Source: Sisyra terminalis (Eukaryota; Arthropoda; Insecta; Neuroptera; Sisyridae). Taken from it: a DNA stretch of 64,000 bases. Under the pieces are notes generated by a model that saw only the letters and a list, made by a program, of their open reading frames with translations, did no database searches and had not been told where the DNA came from. The DNA lies in the NCBI GenBank assembly GCA_958496175.1, contig OY292277.1, forward strand, positions 20,292,282-20,356,281. Reading direction: 5' to 3'. Below are positions 35,801-46,534 of the stretch, piece after piece (position 1 is the stretch's first letter; every line of letters starts with the position of its first letter). Both the position numbers and the translations under genes were made by a program.

Positions 35801-37121
35801 ATGGTGCTGCCAAGTATTTCCTGATTTCAATATTGTAGTTGGATTCATGAAAACGCGACTGCAAATTCAAAAATTAGATATACAACGCACATTGCTGGAT
35901 ATTGAATGCGGTGGAGGACATCGCTGTTGGGATCTAGTAGTTACCTCAAGCTCTAGCGATTCTTTAATCGGCTACTTTAGTTTTATTCGAGAAAAAAAAT
36001 TGCATATCACTCAATTTCTCTTGAACACAGTTCAAGTCGTGGAAGTAGGATTTCACGGGCGCGAAATCAACCATATGATATCACTAACAAGAAACAACCG
36101 CAGATTTCTTATTTCCGGTGGTGAAGATACAAGCATGAGAATAAGTGAATTCAATAAAAATTTAAAATCAAATTTTCGTGTTGTAAATATTCAAAATAGT
36201 CATTTGTCTAATATTCGATGTATTACATCAATTACTACCAAGAATGATAAGACTTATATTATTTCAGGGGGCGGTCGTGCTCAAATTGTGATATCTCTTT
36301 TAGTAAATCAATTTGATTGTGTTGAACTTCTTTCACATACATTGAAAACCCAAATTAACCAAACTAAAGCGTCGAAAAAAGCCATTATCGATTTAGATCC
36401 AGAAACCCGAATTATGGATTTAGACGTTTTTGAAAATTCTTCTAAGAATCTTCTCATCATTTTGGCAGCGTGTTCCGACAGTTTTTTGCGTGTCTTTTCT
36501 TTCGACTACATTGAAGAAAAAGAGTTAAAGTTGTTATGTGCTTTAAATGATTTCAACCCTTGTTGTATATTAAAATCGAAAATTTTAAACAAATCAAACG
36601 ATTTATTAATATTTTGTAGTGGAAGTACAAATGGTCGATTAATTTTTTGGAAGTATAATTTGGAAATAAATACTATAGAAAAGCTCATTTTTTTTCAAAG
36701 ACATCAATCAGGTATAAATGTTTTAAATTATAAAATTATGGACGATAGAATTTTAATTAGTTCAGGAGGAGATGACTGTAAGATTGCGTTAAATTTGTTT
36801 AAAACTAAGTCAAATTTTAATGAAGTTGCTTTAATTTCTTTGTGGGAATCGAGCAAATTCCATTATTCGCAAGTTAATGGATCAATTTTTATTAAAAGTT
36901 ATGTTGTTTTTGGTTCAATAGATCAACGAATTACACTTTTGAAGTATTCAATAAGTAACGATGGTGTTTTTTGTGAATTTGTGAAGCAGTTTTATACAAC
37001 TGTGTCCGATGTTCAAGGAATTTGTGATTTATCGAATTACGAAAATAATGACTTTATGATTTGTGTGTATGGAAAAGGATTTGAAATTTTCAACTTAAAT
37101 CAATTTGTAAAAGAAGAATAA
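29802..37121 (+). CDS. WDR6: WDR6 homologue, WD-repeat tRNA-methylation cofactor
   Basis: Six exons (29802-29868, 31805-32283, 32347-32698, 32943-33215, 33548-33952, 35722-37121) join in phase to 991 residues; human WDR6 has about 1120. WDR6 (yeast Trm734) partners the FTSJ1/Trm7 methyltransferase for 2'-O-methylation of the tRNA wobble position. The start MTSELIKTDVTVVKFFDQFI runs into LAGIGNCLSVYNK, typical of the family N terminus. WD-type repeats include LKGHEGVIFSVMYSEKKSLL, STSDDRSIKLWNVNG, LYGHSARVWRSTI, IGEDSIINIWSLEG and, later, FLISGGEDTSMRI and LISSGGDDCKIAL. The GH..GVIFS..Y.....L.S.SDDR block is diagnostic. Introns 1 (1936 nt) and 5 (1769 nt) host MITEs. A polyadenylation-like AATAAA overlaps the stop codon. 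Shares a divergent promoter with TASP1. Confidence 0.92.
30290..30478. mobile_element. Long-TIR MITE copy, WDR6 intron 1
   Basis: TTGCATTTTCTACTTTGTTT, then TTCGCGATTTTTTTATTAAT, CATTATAGACCGATTTA and a terminal GAGAATGCAACG, match the reference copy at 10771-11003. The outer arm portions are degraded. Confidence 0.7.
30594..30716. mobile_element. GGCATTT-type MITE, WDR6 intron 1
   Basis: Inverted ends GTTAAAAAAAGGCATTT and AAATGCCTTTTCTTAAC bracket CCCATTAGAAGTCGTTTAAA and TTATTAAAGG words. The same family occurs at 57.5-57.75 kb and, decayed, at 18.35-18.46 kb. Confidence 0.7.
34405..34707. mobile_element. TTA-flanked MITE (Harbinger-like), WDR6 intron 5
   Basis: Ends GGGGGCATCCATTAATTA (left) and TAGTTAATGGATGCCCCC (right) are inverted repeats. 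TTA flanks both sides (34402-34404, 34708-34710). A 3-bp TTA target with G-rich termini fits PIF/Harbinger MITEs. 303 bp, non-coding. Confidence 0.78.
35415..35619. mobile_element. Second TTA-flanked MITE, WDR6 intron 5
   Basis: Left end GGGCCGGTATTTTCAC, right end (reverse complement) GGGCTGGTATTTCCAC. TTA direct repeats at 35412-35414 and 35620-35622. 205 bp, non-coding, a different family from the one at 34405. Confidence 0.78.
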
Positions 37122-38187
37122 AAGACGTTGGTTGATTTTATCGCAATTTTTTAATCCTGAATCAATTTTTGTATTTAAGTTTCAGAAATATTCTCCGAAA
37201 CATGCAAATTGATCAAAATTGACGCTTTTACTCTCGTTCATTTTGTGGAGCTTAAGATTGATGAGCTTAATCTGTATTAAATATGTTACTTCACATATTT
37301 ATATTCAAAAATTTTTTGTGGGAAAACTTGATTTTCACAAACAATGATAATGTATGTGTGAAAAGCATGGTCAATGGTGTCTCAATTGTTGTTAATTTGG
37401 AAGTGTTTACTCGTCAGAAAGTGTGGAAAATATTTTCTAAGTCTTCAAAACTACATAATCTTATATTTCACATTTGAATTATTTGATTTTCACAAACGAT
37501 GAAAATATTTGGGTGAAAAGTTTGTTTAATTATGTCTCGATTTTTGTAATTTCGTGAAAATACTGTTTAACGAAAAATAATAATTTCATAAATGCTTTTT
37601 CTTTTTCTAATTTTTTGGTTCGGGGGGAGGTTTTGTTAAGTTTTCTTTAATTAATTAAAATAAATTAACTAGTTTTCTTTAATTTTTATTTGTTTTATTA
37701 ATTGAAACTGGATTTCTAAATTTTCCTGCATTTTTGTTATTATACCTATGTCGCTAAAAACTCAATTTTCTTAACATTTTATTATATCAATGACTAAATA
37801 ATTAATTTTTCGTAATTAAGTACTGCTAAACTATTTTTTCAGACAAAACGGTTTCTTTCACAAACCTCTACGAACGATTTCCCTTCGATAGACAAAAAAT
37901 TTTTTTGGAAAATTCAAACTTTAATACTTTGTTGGCTAATCGGTAGGGAGCTGATTGAAATTTGGATGATCTTAATAAATATTTAAAAAATATTTTTATT
38001 GAATTTGAAGAATAATTAATCTTATTTGTTATACATGTTACATGAAATCCTATATCAAGAAAAAAAATATGTTAGGTGTCAAATACCCAAGCACAGTGAA
38101 AAATAATCTTCACTGAATGATTTTTTTAAATCTCAATGAGTTTAAAAATATTTTTTATTTCACATCGTTTAGTTTTGTAAGTTTTAA
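37122..38187. other. Intergenic DNA between WDR6 and the BEN gene
   Basis: Convergent 3' ends of WDR6 (plus) and the BEN gene (minus). No gene seen. Two similar blocks (37305-37350 and 37478-37525, TTGATTTTCACAAACAATGA and its variant) suggest a small degenerate repeat. Confidence 0.45.
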
Positions 38188-38314
38188 AGCAGGCCATTCA
38201 CGTTCCGACTTGCAGTCCAACTTGTGGTCCAATTTTGAAAGTTGGATCTAAAGTCGAACCCTGAATGGTGTTGTTGACTAGCAGTACTGCAAGTCGGAGT
38301 GTGAATGGTCTGCT
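38188..38314. mobile_element. TAA-flanked MITE, 127 bp
   Basis: Ends AGCAGGCCATTCACGTTCCG and, reverse-complemented, AGCAGACCATTCACACTCCG extend as inverted repeats of about 30 bp through ACTTGCAGT. TAA direct repeats at 38185-38187 and 38315-38317. Harbinger-like by target length; no coding content. Confidence 0.78.
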
Positions 38315-38677
38315 TAAATCAGCGTCTACCAAATAATATTTTTAATTTCAAAAACTAAACGACATATCTTAATCAAAATAATTATCGCTGCAATAATTTT
38401 TAAGTTCTATCATCTCATTGTTTTAGAATTTTCCGCTAAATAATTAGATGGATAAACTTTTTATGACCAACTATCCATCTATCTCATCAACTACCTTCTG
38501 GTCTAAATAAAAAATTATAGTAAAACTTTATTATATTTTTATTTTTAAAACCTTTCTTCATTTTTACGGTAGTACTTATTACGAAATGTTATTTTTTTCA
38601 CTCTTATAAAACAACTATCATTTTATTGTACTCATAGAAACTCAGTACTCGCTCTATAGTACTCATAGGTTAAATAT

Positions 38678-41600
38678 TTATTTGTTTTCATTTTTAGTAC
38701 ATCTTAATAACTGACTAATTTTATCGGCTATATAACATTTAGTTTTGTTTAACTCCATATTCACCTCTACATCGTCCAATTTTTTTATTTCTTTCAAAAA
38801 ATATCGGAAAATATCTACAAAAAATAAAAAAAAAGTCAATTTTTACATTTTGTCAACGAAATATTAGTTTTAAAATTATTACGTACCACGTAGTGCCAAA
38901 ACACTGGTTGGATCTAAAGGAGGACGTGACGCTATGTTTGGATTTCGCCGAGATTGTAATCCCAACACTGTGCTATTCCTCAAAACCTCTTTTCCAAACA
39001 CAGCTAGGGCACATGATTTAATAAATTGTGAATTGGTTTTTGCAGAAATGAGAATGTAATCAAATAATTGGCCCGGAATCCATACATCCCGTCCTAAGTG
39101 TACCTACAAAAAGCAACATTTTATCTTTCACTGTTTAAATATATAAGAAGTTAGGATTCGATCAAAGCTTTGACTTCGGTTTCGGACAAAAAAACAACTG
39201 AAAGTTTGGTTAAAGCGTATAAACCGCCAAAGTGAATGATAGAGAACTGTTACTATCACTGCAATAAAGTACAATAGAATCTATTTTAATATTTTGGCTT
39301 TTTTCGATTGAAAATTAAGTTCTTTGTTCTTGATTCCACGATTTTCATCCAACTTATTATTTTTTTTTTCTAATTGCCAGGGATAATGTGGCTTTCCTTA
39401 TTCTATAAATTGTTTGTATTATTATATATTATATACCTCTTTAAAATATTTGCTAGTCTACTGGTGGTCGAGTGGTCAAGGTGACCGCTCCAAAATTGGT
39501 AAGTGTTGGGCTTGATCCTTATATCGAGCAAATTTTCGATATTCCTCGATTACGGATTTTTATTAATCCTCGAGTCGCTAAAAACCTTAGTAGTTATAAA
39601 GCGACCGTAAATAACAATTAAAAAATCACTTAATTATAGTAAAGAAATCTTCGGCTAAGGTTTTAGAGGTTTAGATTTAAATCGAATCTTCAGTCGAACC
39701 CTAACAGCAAGTGAATGTTTCCACATATGATTTAAGAAACAAAGAAAAAAGTAATCAAATCGGTTAATATAAAATTGTAAGCAATTTTTTTCTTTCTGAA
39801 CTTAATAAAGTGTTTCAATAGTTCCACAAGAACCGCGGAAAACTTGAATGAAAAGAGCGATTTTACGACAGTGGACAATATACAAAAATAAAAATTTAAA
39901 TTAGACAATTTACAAGACAACAGCAATATATAATTCGTTAATAATATCATGCTATAAAAAAGTTTTATTTTTTTTAAATAAATTTGTTTGACCCAAGAAA
40001 ATTTAGGAACTAAGTCCCTTTTAGACTAGGTAAATCTGGTAACGTTGCATTTTCTACTTTGTTTTTAATTTAATGCAACGTTGCCAGATTTGACTGACCT
40101 AAAATGGACTTGAGCCAATTTAGGTATAAATACATTAAATGTATTTATTTATAACAGCCATTTTCTGAGTTGTATGATCGCTGGGATAATATGATGTATT
40201 AAAAACTTAGACTAGAATTTCTCAAATTATGGATCACGACCCACCAATATCTAAGACAGTTAAGGGGTGGGTCCCAAGATTGAAAATTTTTGTTAGATGG
40301 GTCAGAACCTAGTTAACTTTGGCAACCACTGGCTTAGACTACACAATATATGAATTGCTTAAAAGCTATCATTTGTTGGTCACATATAGGAACAATAGTA
40401 ATAACGTCATATAAGGATAACTTTACATGTTCTTCCTTCGTATCCAAAACTTATAGATGATTGTCAGAAGAATCAATGTTTTTTGATCATATTATATGAG
40501 GTCCACATTTGTGACCACCAAGATTTCAATGGTTTCCTACATCAATAAGCAGTTCATATATAGTTTGAATCAAATTTTGACTATGTGATTATAAAAAGGA
40601 AATTGGTATACCATATCATCTGATGTCCTTCTGTATCCACTAGGGTAGTAATGTTTTCTTTCATACGTTAACTGCTTTTGAGAATCATTACCTGTATAAT
40701 AACAAAAAAGTGATATAAATAAAAAATTAGAACCGAAAAATAATTATGTTCAATAATAATGCAGTATTAGAACGCGTATTACAGCGTCACAACAATAAAG
40801 CAGAAATAATACATAATCACGATGATTACCACATAACTACGGAGCAGATAGAAATTATAATATTTTTACAGCTAATGAAAAATACTTCTTTTTTTTAATT
40901 GCCTAGCTATATATTAATATCCATTATTTATTATTTAACTTAAAATACAAATTTGTATGCATTAATTTATTACCTGTTGTACATTCAGTTGTTTGAAAAA
41001 CAGTAGGTGGTGTTTCATCCAAAACTTCAACAGAACTTGAAGATTCTGAAATAGAAAAAAACTTTTACCAACCATTTATAAATATAAGTAATTTTAACAT
41101 TGATAAGTATTTTATTTATTTCCGAGTCACAATAAATTAATAGATAATAATATATGTCTCATAAGATATATATTATTATTCATAAGTAATTTTATCATTA
41201 ATAGGAGATTATAAAATATTAATATTCATTATATTTCTCTTCAAACTGAAATTGTTTTGGCTTTTTTTTAAAGTTTGCTCTTCTCGTAGTACAAGAACCA
41301 ACGAAAAGGGACAAAATCATTGAGGACCACAATAAGAAAATTTCATATATCTTCCAAGTGGAAGAGTATCTAAGTTTTATGCTAATCGAAGAATTTTTAA
41401 ACGATGATTACATTAATTAGAAAACAATGTGAGAACAATATTGAAAACAGTATTGAAAAGTTTACCTTTATGTAACTAAGTAATGTTACATTAAGTGGTT
41501 CTTGGTATTTGGTTATTTTGGAATTTGTTTGATCACCCCTCAAATATTTGTTCATATAATAAGACACCTTGTATATTTTATTAGATACTAAAGTATTTAT

Positions 41601-44600
41601 ACACTTATGTATTAAACGTTCTATTATGCTACACTAATTTATTACCATTTGTAACATCTTGTGAAGTTTCATTAAAATGTTCAGTCAAATTTGGAGATTC
41701 TGAAATAGAAAAAAAAATAAGTATAAAAGTAACTGATAAATACAACTTCAAATGTGATAAACAATAATAGCGCTGATTTTTATATTTATTATATTTTATT
41801 TTTTTGTGTTCAATTTTTTATTGTCACTTTACAATATTTACCCCATTTACTCTACTTATAACCCGAGAACAAGCGATAACAGATTTTAATTGTTTTAATT
41901 TATCGTAGTATTGCGGTCTTAGAACATTCGAAAGTTCTAACAATTAGATTAAAGAGAGATGAAAAACTTACCAGAACCATAGAGATTGTTATCTATCTCA
42001 TAAAATCTCTTTTACCAGAACACTTCTCCGTAAGATTCTAATGTGGTATAGAAAGGGATAGAAATATTCGAAACTACGAGAAGTGTCTGGAACATTCTCG
42101 AACCTTCCAGATGCGGCTACTAGGTATGTAAATAAGGCGGTCGATCGTCGCCAGAATAGTATTGAAAAAGTTACAAGTATCAATTACGAAACAGTTAAAA
42201 CAGTTTCAAGCCGTTGTTAGAATAAATAAATAAGTTAAATAATAAACGTACGTGTATTACAATAAATGGTGTTATTGTTTTATGTTCAAAAAAGAAATTC
42301 TAACGAACCCGTCAATATAAATAACCGTACAAACGTAGTAGTAGAAAATAATAAAAAAAAATATATTAATTTTCAGATACTCCTATTTTGGTCATTTTAG
42401 AATTCGATATAAAATTAAACAAAACATAAAACAAACACATTATTTTATTACCTTCTGTAGTGTCAGGCAATGTTTCATTCAAATAATCATTCGAATATGA
42501 AGAATCTGAAGTATCTGAAACAAAACAACATTTACAATAACGACAAAAAATTCTTACAACGTTATCAAATTCAATTATCATTTTGTGAAAGATTATTGTA
42601 TAATATACAAATTTATGTATATTATTATGACTCCCATATACTTACAGAAGGAAACTAATACTTCAGAGGTTTCTGCGACGAACGACTAAATAGATCTTTG
42701 ACGCCTCGTAAGATTACATTATTAGATTACAAAGTTACTATCATAAAAGTAGATAAAGGCTGTGTCTTATTAGGTCTCTATTAAGATGAGAAATCTAAAT
42801 ATTTATGCTATTGTTACCTCTTTCGAATAAATAAACTATCAAACTACAGGGGCTATAGGTCAGGCTATAGTTTAATTGACATCATATCATACTTTTTGAT
42901 TTCATAACAATTCATAATATGTAAACCTATTCATACTTTTCATTATACAGAATAAATATACTAAAATTTATTGGCTATCAACTTTTAATCGCGAATGACC
43001 AAGCTGTTGAAGCGACTTAAAATAAATAAAAAAAAAACTTATTGAATTAGTTATACCAAATATATACCTGTTATAATATTTACCTGCACAATCTTGAAGC
43101 TTACTTTTCGACCTTGCAAGACTGGATATTTTTTGGGATATATATAACCACGTGTTTGCCGCCTCCTGAACTATTTCTTTATCATCCAGTTTTTTAACTT
43201 GTTTTAAATAAGCTTTGTAAATATCTGGAAAAATTATATGTATTTCATTTCTTTGTTTTATTAAAAGTTATGGTTTATTTCCGTAAGTACCTTTTATTGC
43301 AAGCATTTTTGTGGAATTTAAGGGTTTGCGACCCGCAGTTTGGGTAGTCAAGGAGCATTTAGATCCTACTACAAAGCTTTTCTTCAACTTTTCCTTGCCA
43401 AAAACAGCTACTGCACAGTTTTTAACGAAGTGTGCATTAGTTTTGGATACCAAAAGAACTGAGTCGAAAGAAACACCTGAAATCCATACGTCTCTTCCCA
43501 AATGAACCTATAAAATGATAGACAATGCATACAAAAGCTTTAATTGAATATAAATTTTATCCAACAGTTGAAAGAAAAATAGAAAGAGAAGGGCGAAAGG
43601 AAATGAAACCCATATTGATTAGAAAAAAAAATAGGAAACGTTAAAGGGGGGGTGCACCCGAACAGAGGAAAAACGTGCTCAAGCAAAAAAAAAAACGGAA
43701 AAAAGATTTTCATCCAAAATTAATTATAATTTTATTTTGAAATATGTGTTTTTAAATCATAACAATAAATCATGAACAAAGAACTAATAAATAAACATAC
43801 CATATCATCGGCTAGCCTTCTGTAACCTACGGGATATAGTTTATTGGGATTGTCTGGTGGGCATTCGGCATTCGGAAAAATATCTACACAAAAAAAAATA
43901 ATTTTAATGAATCGAATGATAACGTTTTACTTATGACACGTCTATTAATTTATCATACCCTTACCTTCACAGGTTGATGAATTCTCTAATTTGAAGAAGT
44001 CAGCTACTTTTTGAGATATGTATAATTCCGTTTTTGAAATCTCACGCTCCATTTTGTCATCATCTATGATATTTTTCATATTTTTTAAATAATATTTGTA
44101 AATATCTACCAAAAAAGTATATCACAGGTCTTTATTGTGTTAACAAATTATTATAGGTAAATTTTAAGATCTAATGTTATGGAATACCTTTTATTGCCAA
44201 CGTTTTTGTGGAATTTAAGAGTTCGTTAATTACGATTTTAGAATTCTGGGGAGATCTATATTTTAACACAGTACTTTTCAAATCATCCATTTTGAAAACG
44301 GCTTCTACACAATTTTTAACAAATTGTGAATTTGATTTGGATTCAATAACAACTGAGTCGAAAGAAATTCCTGGAATCCATACGTCTCTTCCTAAGTGTA
44401 CCTATAAAATTAAAAATAAGCTTCAACTGAATTTAAATTTTATGAAAAATATATCAGATGTATTATAGTTTAATAAATAACTAATCAAAAAAGAAAAATC
44501 TAAATCGATTTAAATATCCATAAAAATAAAGCTAAACTTAGACCCTAGCTGGATAAAGCTCTTGCCAAAAAAACCGAACACATATTTATGTACATTGTAC

Positions 44601-45486
44601 ATGCAATATGTATTAAAAATAGTTTGAAGCGTTTAAAAACCAAAAAAATATTAATAAAAATCCATAATATTCCTCGAAAACGTATCTAAACTTTTGAAAA
44701 AATATAATGATTTCGGTATTTAAATACCAGCTGAAATGTATGGTTCCCAAAACGAAAAAATAAATAATAACGTACCATATCATCGGATGGCCTTCTGTAA
44801 CCAACTGGGAATATAATACAGTTAGCGGAAAGATCTGAAAAAATCAAGAAAATTGAACTCTAGAAACCCTAAAAATTGGTTCATATTGTTGCACTTATAA
44901 TTAATGTAAATTGAAAAAAAAAAAAATTTTAGACCCTTGTCAATAACACATAGAAAGTCCATACTTTAATATTTGTGAAATTTTTCAAATTTTTTAGGCT
45001 ACTAATTATTTTTTCGAATTTGGTATACAAAAAAGAGCCAAAAGAAAATAGAAACGTATGTAACCATAATGCACCAAACATGCTTTCGACAAGTTTAACC
45101 AATTAAATAATCAAATTATCCATTTATTTTACCCAAGAAAATATTGATTTACTTGAAGAGAATATTAATGCAAAATTGTAACTTGACTACACTATGATTT
45201 AGTACCTTTCGTCTTTTCAGAATTATTAGGCATATTTTTTTCCATAGCAGCGACCTTAACTTCTAATTGCCCAATTTTCAAAATGATTTCATTTTTCATT
45301 TTATTTAAAACCGTAAACACATCATCATTAGCCTGAAATTTTAAAACAATTTATTTAAGAAATTTCAAACCAAAGTTTAAATCAAATATATATTAAAAAA
45401 CAAATACCTACATTTGTATTTTTTTGTGAGTCATTATTGACAATTTTAATTTTTTTTCTACTGGGTTCTTCATTTTCTTCTTCACT
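38678..45486 (-). CDS. Triple BEN-domain protein (5' end not found)
   Basis: Fourteen exons join in phase to 559 residues: 45486-45412, 45332-45206, 44834-44776, 44401-44188, 44105-43965, 43883-43801, 43507-43291, 43224-43084, 42514-42452, 41699-41646, 41045-40974, 40691-40612, 39103-38887, 38814-38678. Residues 1-67 are charged and probably coiled coil (NKMKNEIILKIGQLEVKVAA). Three BEN domains start near 88, 234 and 443, each VHLGRDVWI.G, then a F.KNC or F.KSC block, F.K..L and a final L.ST..LAIK or L.PTSVLALR. BEN domains bind DNA or chromatin partners in repressors and insulator factors. Every BEN exon is preceded by an exon ending GYRR..(S/D)DDM or GYRR.SDDM and followed by one starting DI(Y/F), all in the same phases, showing exon-module duplication. 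The first exon seen has a clear acceptor, so an upstream start exon exists but was not located between 45487 and 46534 or beyond. Not assignable to a named gene. Confidence 0.82.
39452..39613 (+). mobile_element. tRNA-derived SINE, copy 5, in BEN gene intron
   Basis: CTGGTGGTCGAGTGGTCAAG, GTGACCGCTCC, a B-box variant GGGCTTGATCC, then TTTTTATTAATCCTCGAGTC and AACCTTAGTAGTTATAAAGC, ending CCGTAAATAA. Full length, antisense to the host gene. Confidence 0.82.
40012..40111. mobile_element. Long-TIR MITE, deleted 100-bp copy, in BEN intron
   Basis: AAGTCCCTTTTAGACTAGG, then AATCTGGTAACGTTGCATT, inverts almost exactly into AATGCAACGTTGCCAGATT and the terminal AAAATGGACTT. This is the arm of the 10771 family with nearly the whole loop deleted, leaving arms of about 40 bp. 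Confidence 0.8.
40214..40332. mobile_element. Non-autonomous hAT element, 119 bp
   Basis: Flanked by a perfect 8-bp direct repeat CTTAGACT (40206-40213, 40333-40340), the hAT target length. Ends AGAATTTCTCAAATTATGG and, reversed, CCAGTGGTTGCCAAAGTTA are loosely inverted. The interior GATCACGACCCACC and GGGTGGGTCCC words are typical of such hAT MITEs. Confidence 0.78.
41900..42315 (+). mobile_element. Candidate solo LTR with heat-shock-element array
   Basis: A more complex stretch inside a BEN-gene intron. It contains heat-shock-element-like arrays, a possible TATA-like TATGTAAATAAGG, and clustered AATAAA signals (42221-42265), and it ends near AAGAAATTCTAACG. This order (enhancer, TATA, poly-A signal) is that of an LTR. 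Exact ends, TG..CA termini and target duplication could not be fixed, so the call is tentative. No retroviral-like coding sequence is nearby. Confidence 0.4.
42089..42108. promoter_or_regulatory. Four-unit heat shock element
   Basis: GGAAC-ATTCT-CGAAC-CTTCC is four contiguous alternating nGAAn/nTTCn pentamers with no mismatch, the consensus for HSF trimer binding. A second, shorter palindromic HSE-like site (TTAGAACATTCGAAAGTTCTAA) is at 41929-41950. Confidence 0.65.
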
Positions 45487-46534
45487 CTGTTAAAAGAAAG
45501 AAAAATTGGTATTTAACAATTGAAAATTTTAAATATTACCTAAAAATTATAAATGTAATCATAGTAGACGTGGTTTCATAAAAAAAGGCAAAGATAATGA
45601 AATATTTGTTTATTTTTTGTTCTTACTTAAAAATAACAAACATAATAATTTAGATTTTATATAATTATATAACTTATTTTCAACACATTTTCTATGAACA
45701 TTATATTACAGTATAAATTATAAAAACTACAATTTACAATATATACATATGTACATAGTTTAATAGCAAATTATATGAATTAGTACAGTATGTTTTACAT
45801 AGAACCTATAATAATCTTTGGGTATTTCAACTGTAGTTAAGATATGCTCCTTCATGGCTCTAGATCCCTACAATAATCTTTCTACCCTTTCAATAATAGT
45901 TAAAAAAATTGAATTTACATTATAATCATTCCCATTCGGAATGGCACAGTTAATTGAACATTTACTACTCTTATATCTGCCATTGACCCAAAGACAAGAT
46001 AGTTTAAAGGTATTGATTTTATGCTAATATCCAATTTATAAGCATTTCTTAAATCAATATTATTAATTTTATAATGCTGTGAGAAAATCACTTAGTTAAG
46101 TAAAAAATAGATACTTTTTTAGATCTAATAAAATTGCATCATAGGAATAGTACATAGGAAATCATTGAAATATTGATGACCATTGATGATATCACATAGT
46201 GTGATCCAAAAACATCGGGTAATTCGATGTTTTATCGCCTTACTTAAATGCACATTGCTCAGCAACAGCTATCCATTTATTCAATAGAAACGAATTGAAC
46301 AATATAGTATATATGGAAAACCAGGCTATCTTAGTTTTGTAAATTTTTAATTCGCTGGAGTAAGGAACTTTCAAACGCCCCCTTACCTTCATCAATTAGA
46401 CCTGGTAAAAATGCCACACTTATCACTCATAGTATTTTGACCAACCATAGTCGACTTTGCGTAAAAAACCAATTTCGATCGAAACAATTGGTGAAAAGTT
46501 GGTGTCGTATGAAATTTACCTTCCCCAAAAATTA

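Noticed and set aside
43311..44468. Plus-strand open frames of 64 and 86 residues
   Set aside because: Antisense shadows of BEN exons 43507-43291 and 44401-44188.
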